Below are positions 4,742 through 7,098 of a stretch of 7,098 nt of DNA, one piece after another; position 1 is the stretch's first letter, and each line of letters opens with the position of its first letter. The position numbers and the translations under genes were made by a program. The DNA is from Proteiniphilum sp. (GTDB lineage: Bacteria > Bacteroidota > Bacteroidia > Bacteroidales > Dysgonomonadaceae), in NCBI GenBank assembly GCA_016649795.1, contig JAENWZ010000111.1, positions 1 through 7,098 of the forward strand, given 5' to 3'. Below the pieces are notes generated by a model. It was not told the origin of the DNA, ran no database searches, and saw nothing but the letters and a program-made list of their open reading frames with translations.

Positions 4742-7098
4742 ATGGAAAAAAACCTGGTTATCGTAGAGTCCCCTGCGAAAGCAAAAACGATAGAGAAATT
4801 TCTTGGCAAGGATTTTCATGTCATGTCCAGCTACGGGCATATCCGTGATCTAAAGAAAAAAGATTTCAGCATTGATATTGAAGATAATTTTAAGCCGATA
4901 TATGAAGTTCCTGCCGACAAGAAAAAAGTTGTCTCAGAGCTAAAAGCCGCTGCTAAGAACGCCGAAACCGTATGGCTCGCCTCGGATGAGGACCGCGAGG
5001 GAGAGGCTATCTCCTGGCATCTGTTCGATGCATTGAATCTGAAAGAAGAGAACACCAGACGCATCGTCTTTCATGAGATCACCAAGAACGCGATCCAGGA
5101 AGCCATTCAGAAACCAAGAAAAATAGATCAGAACCTGGTCGATGCCCAGCAGGCACGCCGTGTGCTGGACCGCATTGTAGGTTTTGAACTCTCACCCGTA
5201 CTGTGGAGAAAGATCAAGCCCGCCCTTTCTGCCGGCCGCGTACAATCGGTCGCTGTGCGTCTGATCGTGGAGCGTGAACGTGAGATACAGAATTTCACGT
5301 CTGAGGCAGCCTACAGGATCGTAGCAATCTTCACCAAAGAGGAGAACGGGCAGCAGTATGAATTCAAAGCGGAGTACAACAAACGGCTGAAAAGCAAAGA
5401 GGAGGCGTTGGCGCTCCTGGAGAAGCTGAAGAGAGCTCAGTTCTCCATCGAAGATGTTTCCACCAAGCCTGCCAAAAAATCACCTGCTGCACCTTTCACC
5501 ACCTCCACCCTGCAACAGGAGGCTTCGCGTAAGCTGGGCTTCTCTGTGGCGCAGACGATGATGGTGGCACAGCGGCTCTATGAATCGGGGAAGATCACCT
5601 ATATGCGTACCGACTCCGTCAACCTGTCGGGACTGGCCATTGGCACCGCCAAAACAGAGATCTACGAACAGTATGGCGAGAAGTATCACCAGGTACGTCA
5701 ATACACCACCAAATCGAAAGGAGCACAGGAGGCGCATGAAGCCATCCGTCCCACCTACATCAGTGAGCATGAGGTGCCGGGCTCGGCACAGGAGAAGCGA
5801 CTCTACGAGCTGATCTGGAAGCGCACCATCGCCTCGCAGATGGCCGATGCGCAGCTGGAGCGTACGATAGCCAACATCGCTATCTCGAATGCCGACGGTA
5901 AATTTGTTGCCAACGGTGAAGTGATCAAGTTCGACGGATTCCTGCGTGTCTATCTTGAGGGTACAGACGATGAGAACGGAGAGAATGATGAAGGCATGCT
6001 GCCACCCATGAGAAAAGGCGAAGCGTTGGGTATGCTTAAGACCACCGCCACGGAGCGTTTCACGCAACGTCCTGCACGATTCACGGAGGCAGCGCTTGTA
6101 CGCAAGATGGAAGAGTTGGGAATAGGACGTCCTTCCACCTATGCCCCAACCATCACCACCATCGTGAACCGTGAATATGTAGAGAAAAGAATTGTGGAGG
6201 GAGTAGAGAGGAGCTATAATATCCTGATGCTCAAGAAAGGGAGCATCAAAGATATTGATAAGACGGAGATTGCCGGTGCCGATAAAAATAAACTTGTACC
6301 CACCGATATAGGGATTGTGGTGAATGATTTTCTTGTAGAGTACTTCTCTGCTGTGATGGATTTTAATTTTACGGCGAAAGTTGAAAAAGAGTTCGATGAG
6401 ATAGCGGAAGGAAAAGCCCTGTGGAATCAATCGATCGCCAATTTTTACAAGAAGTTCCATCCCATCGTGGAGGAGACAACGCAGATGCGTATCGAACACA
6501 AGGTGGGTGAACGGGTATTGGGCACCGATCCCAAAACGGGGCGTCAGGTGTCGGTGAAGATTGGTCGTTATGGTGCGATGGCACAGATAGGTATCTCAGA
6601 AGAAGAGGAGAAGCCGCAGTTTGCCTCACTGCAGAAATCGCAATCCATTGAGACCATCACCCTCGAAGAGACACTAAGGCTGTTCGATCTGCCAAGAAAC
6701 CTGGGAACGTTCAGGGAGACAGATGTGATGATTGGTATAGGCCGCTTTGGTCCTTACGTCCGTCATAATAATAAGTTTGTCTCATTGCCTAAAGATGCGG
6801 ATCCGCTGGAGATACAGCTCGATGAAGCAATAGTGCTGATCGAGGCAAAAGAGAAAAAAGACAGCGAGAAGATCATCAAAACGTTCGAAGAAGAGCCTCA
6901 TCTGCAGGTGCTGAACGGTCGTTACGGCCCTTATATCACATTTAAGAAATCGAACTATAAGATTCCCAAGACCATGCAGCCGGGTGAGCTGTCGCTGGAT
7001 GATTGTCGTCAGCTCATTGCTGAAGCTGATAAGGAGGGTAAGCCTGCAAAGAAAAACGGGAAATCTTCCGCCAAGAAGTCCACCGCGAAAAAAACAAC
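4742..7098 (+). CDS. topA: DNA topoisomerase I (type IA), 3'-truncated by window edge
   Basis: This enzyme relaxes negatively supercoiled DNA by cutting one strand through a 5'-phosphotyrosine link. The frame is open for 785 full codons to the window end, with no stop. The Toprim domain starts at VIVESPAKAKTI with Glu9 and carries the metal-binding DEDREGE motif (Asp82, Asp84, Glu86). SYGHIRDL and LSAGRVQSVAVRLI are typical of type IA enzymes. The catalytic tyrosine is Tyr287 in GKITYMRTDS, and EALVRKMEELGIGRPSTYA-type sequence follows near 445-465. The C-terminus has no cysteine zinc fingers. Instead it has three glycine-aromatic repeats, IGRYGAM (607), IGRFGPY (666) and NGRYGPY (725), spaced exactly 59 residues apart, of the Topoisom_C_rpt kind. 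A lysine-rich tail begins near 764 and is cut by the window edge, so only a short end is probably missing. ATG 4742 is chosen because the conserved family N-terminus begins immediately after it. Confidence 0.98.
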   Translation, partial: MEKNLVIVESPAKAKTIEKFLGKDFHVMSSYGHIRDLKKKDFSIDIEDNFKPIYEVPADKKKVVSELKAAAKNAETVWLASDEDREGEAISWHLFDALNLKEENTRRIVFHEITKNAIQEAIQKPRKIDQNLVDAQQARRVLDRIVGFELSPVLWRKIKPALSAGRVQSVAVRLIVEREREIQNFTSEAAYRIVAIFTKEENGQQYEFKAEYNKRLKSKEEALALLEKLKRAQFSIEDVSTKPAKKSPAAPFTTSTLQQEASRKLGFSVAQTMMVAQRLYESGKITYMRTDSVNLSGLAIGTAKTEIYEQYGEKYHQVRQYTTKSKGAQEAHEAIRPTYISEHEVPGSAQEKRLYELIWKRTIASQMADAQLERTIANIAISNADGKFVANGEVIKFDGFLRVYLEGTDDENGENDEGMLPPMRKGEALGMLKTTATERFTQRPARFTEAALVRKMEELGIGRPSTYAPTITTIVNREYVEKRIVEGVERSYNILMLKKGSIKDIDKTEIAGADKNKLVPTDIGIVVNDFLVEYFSAVMDFNFTAKVEKEFDEIAEGKALWNQSIANFYKKFHPIVEETTQMRIEHKVGERVLGTDPKTGRQVSVKIGRYGAMAQIGISEEEEKPQFASLQKSQSIETITLEETLRLFDLPRNLGTFRETDVMIGIGRFGPYVRHNNKFVSLPKDADPLEIQLDEAIVLIEAKEKKDSEKIIKTFEEEPHLQVLNGRYGPYITFKKSNYKIPKTMQPGELSLDDCRQLIAEADKEGKPAKKNGKSSAKKSTAKKT

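Noticed and set aside
5480..6499. A 339-codon open frame on the - strand inside topA
   Set aside because: It lies wholly antisense to an unmistakable topA coding region with all catalytic motifs. The translated product resembles no family I know and has no start context, so it is a by-product of topA codon usage.

Overview
The window looks like a chromosomal segment of a member of the Bacteroidota, probably order Bacteroidales. Three things point that way. The topA promoter contains an exact TAnnTTTG -7 box, the signature of the Bacteroidota primary sigma factor. Translation starts sit behind A/T-rich leaders with no clear Shine-Dalgarno sequence. The TopA C-terminus carries glycine-aromatic repeats and a lysine-rich tail instead of zinc fingers. 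An anaerobic or fermentative genus of the Dysgonomonadaceae type (Proteiniphilum/Petrimonas-like) would fit, but that is a guess from general resemblance. All four genes lie on the + strand.

Layout. (1) Bases 1-1009 hold the 3' part of a serpin gene (protease inhibitor), whose start lies outside the window; a strong intrinsic terminator (1046-1088) closes it. (2) A 390-base AT-rich gap follows. Its second half holds a good candidate promoter (1268-1298) and a roughly 95-base leader. (3) Bases 1400-3952 encode an 850-residue adenosylcobalamin-dependent (class II) ribonucleotide reductase, nrdJ, complete with its cysteine-rich C-terminal domain. (4) After 71 bases of pyrimidine-rich spacer, 4024-4629 encodes a YigZ/IMPACT-family protein, probably co-transcribed with nrdJ. 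(5) A 112-base gap contains a consensus -7 box and two overlapping inverted repeats, one of them a perfect CRP-type palindrome (ATGTGA-N6-TCACAT). (6) topA (DNA topoisomerase I) starts at 4742 and runs off the right edge with no stop, ending inside its lysine-rich tail.

The genes form at least three likely transcription units (serpin; nrdJ-yigZ; topA) rather than one pathway. nrdJ supplies deoxynucleotides without oxygen by using B12, and topA relaxes negative supercoils, so both serve DNA replication. The serpin is an accessory, probably exported, defence-type gene. No phage, IS element, CRISPR array, rRNA or tRNA was seen. I found no strong evidence for a wholly new system. The most interesting signals are the regulatory architecture in front of topA and the miropin-like but lysine-less reactive loop of the serpin.
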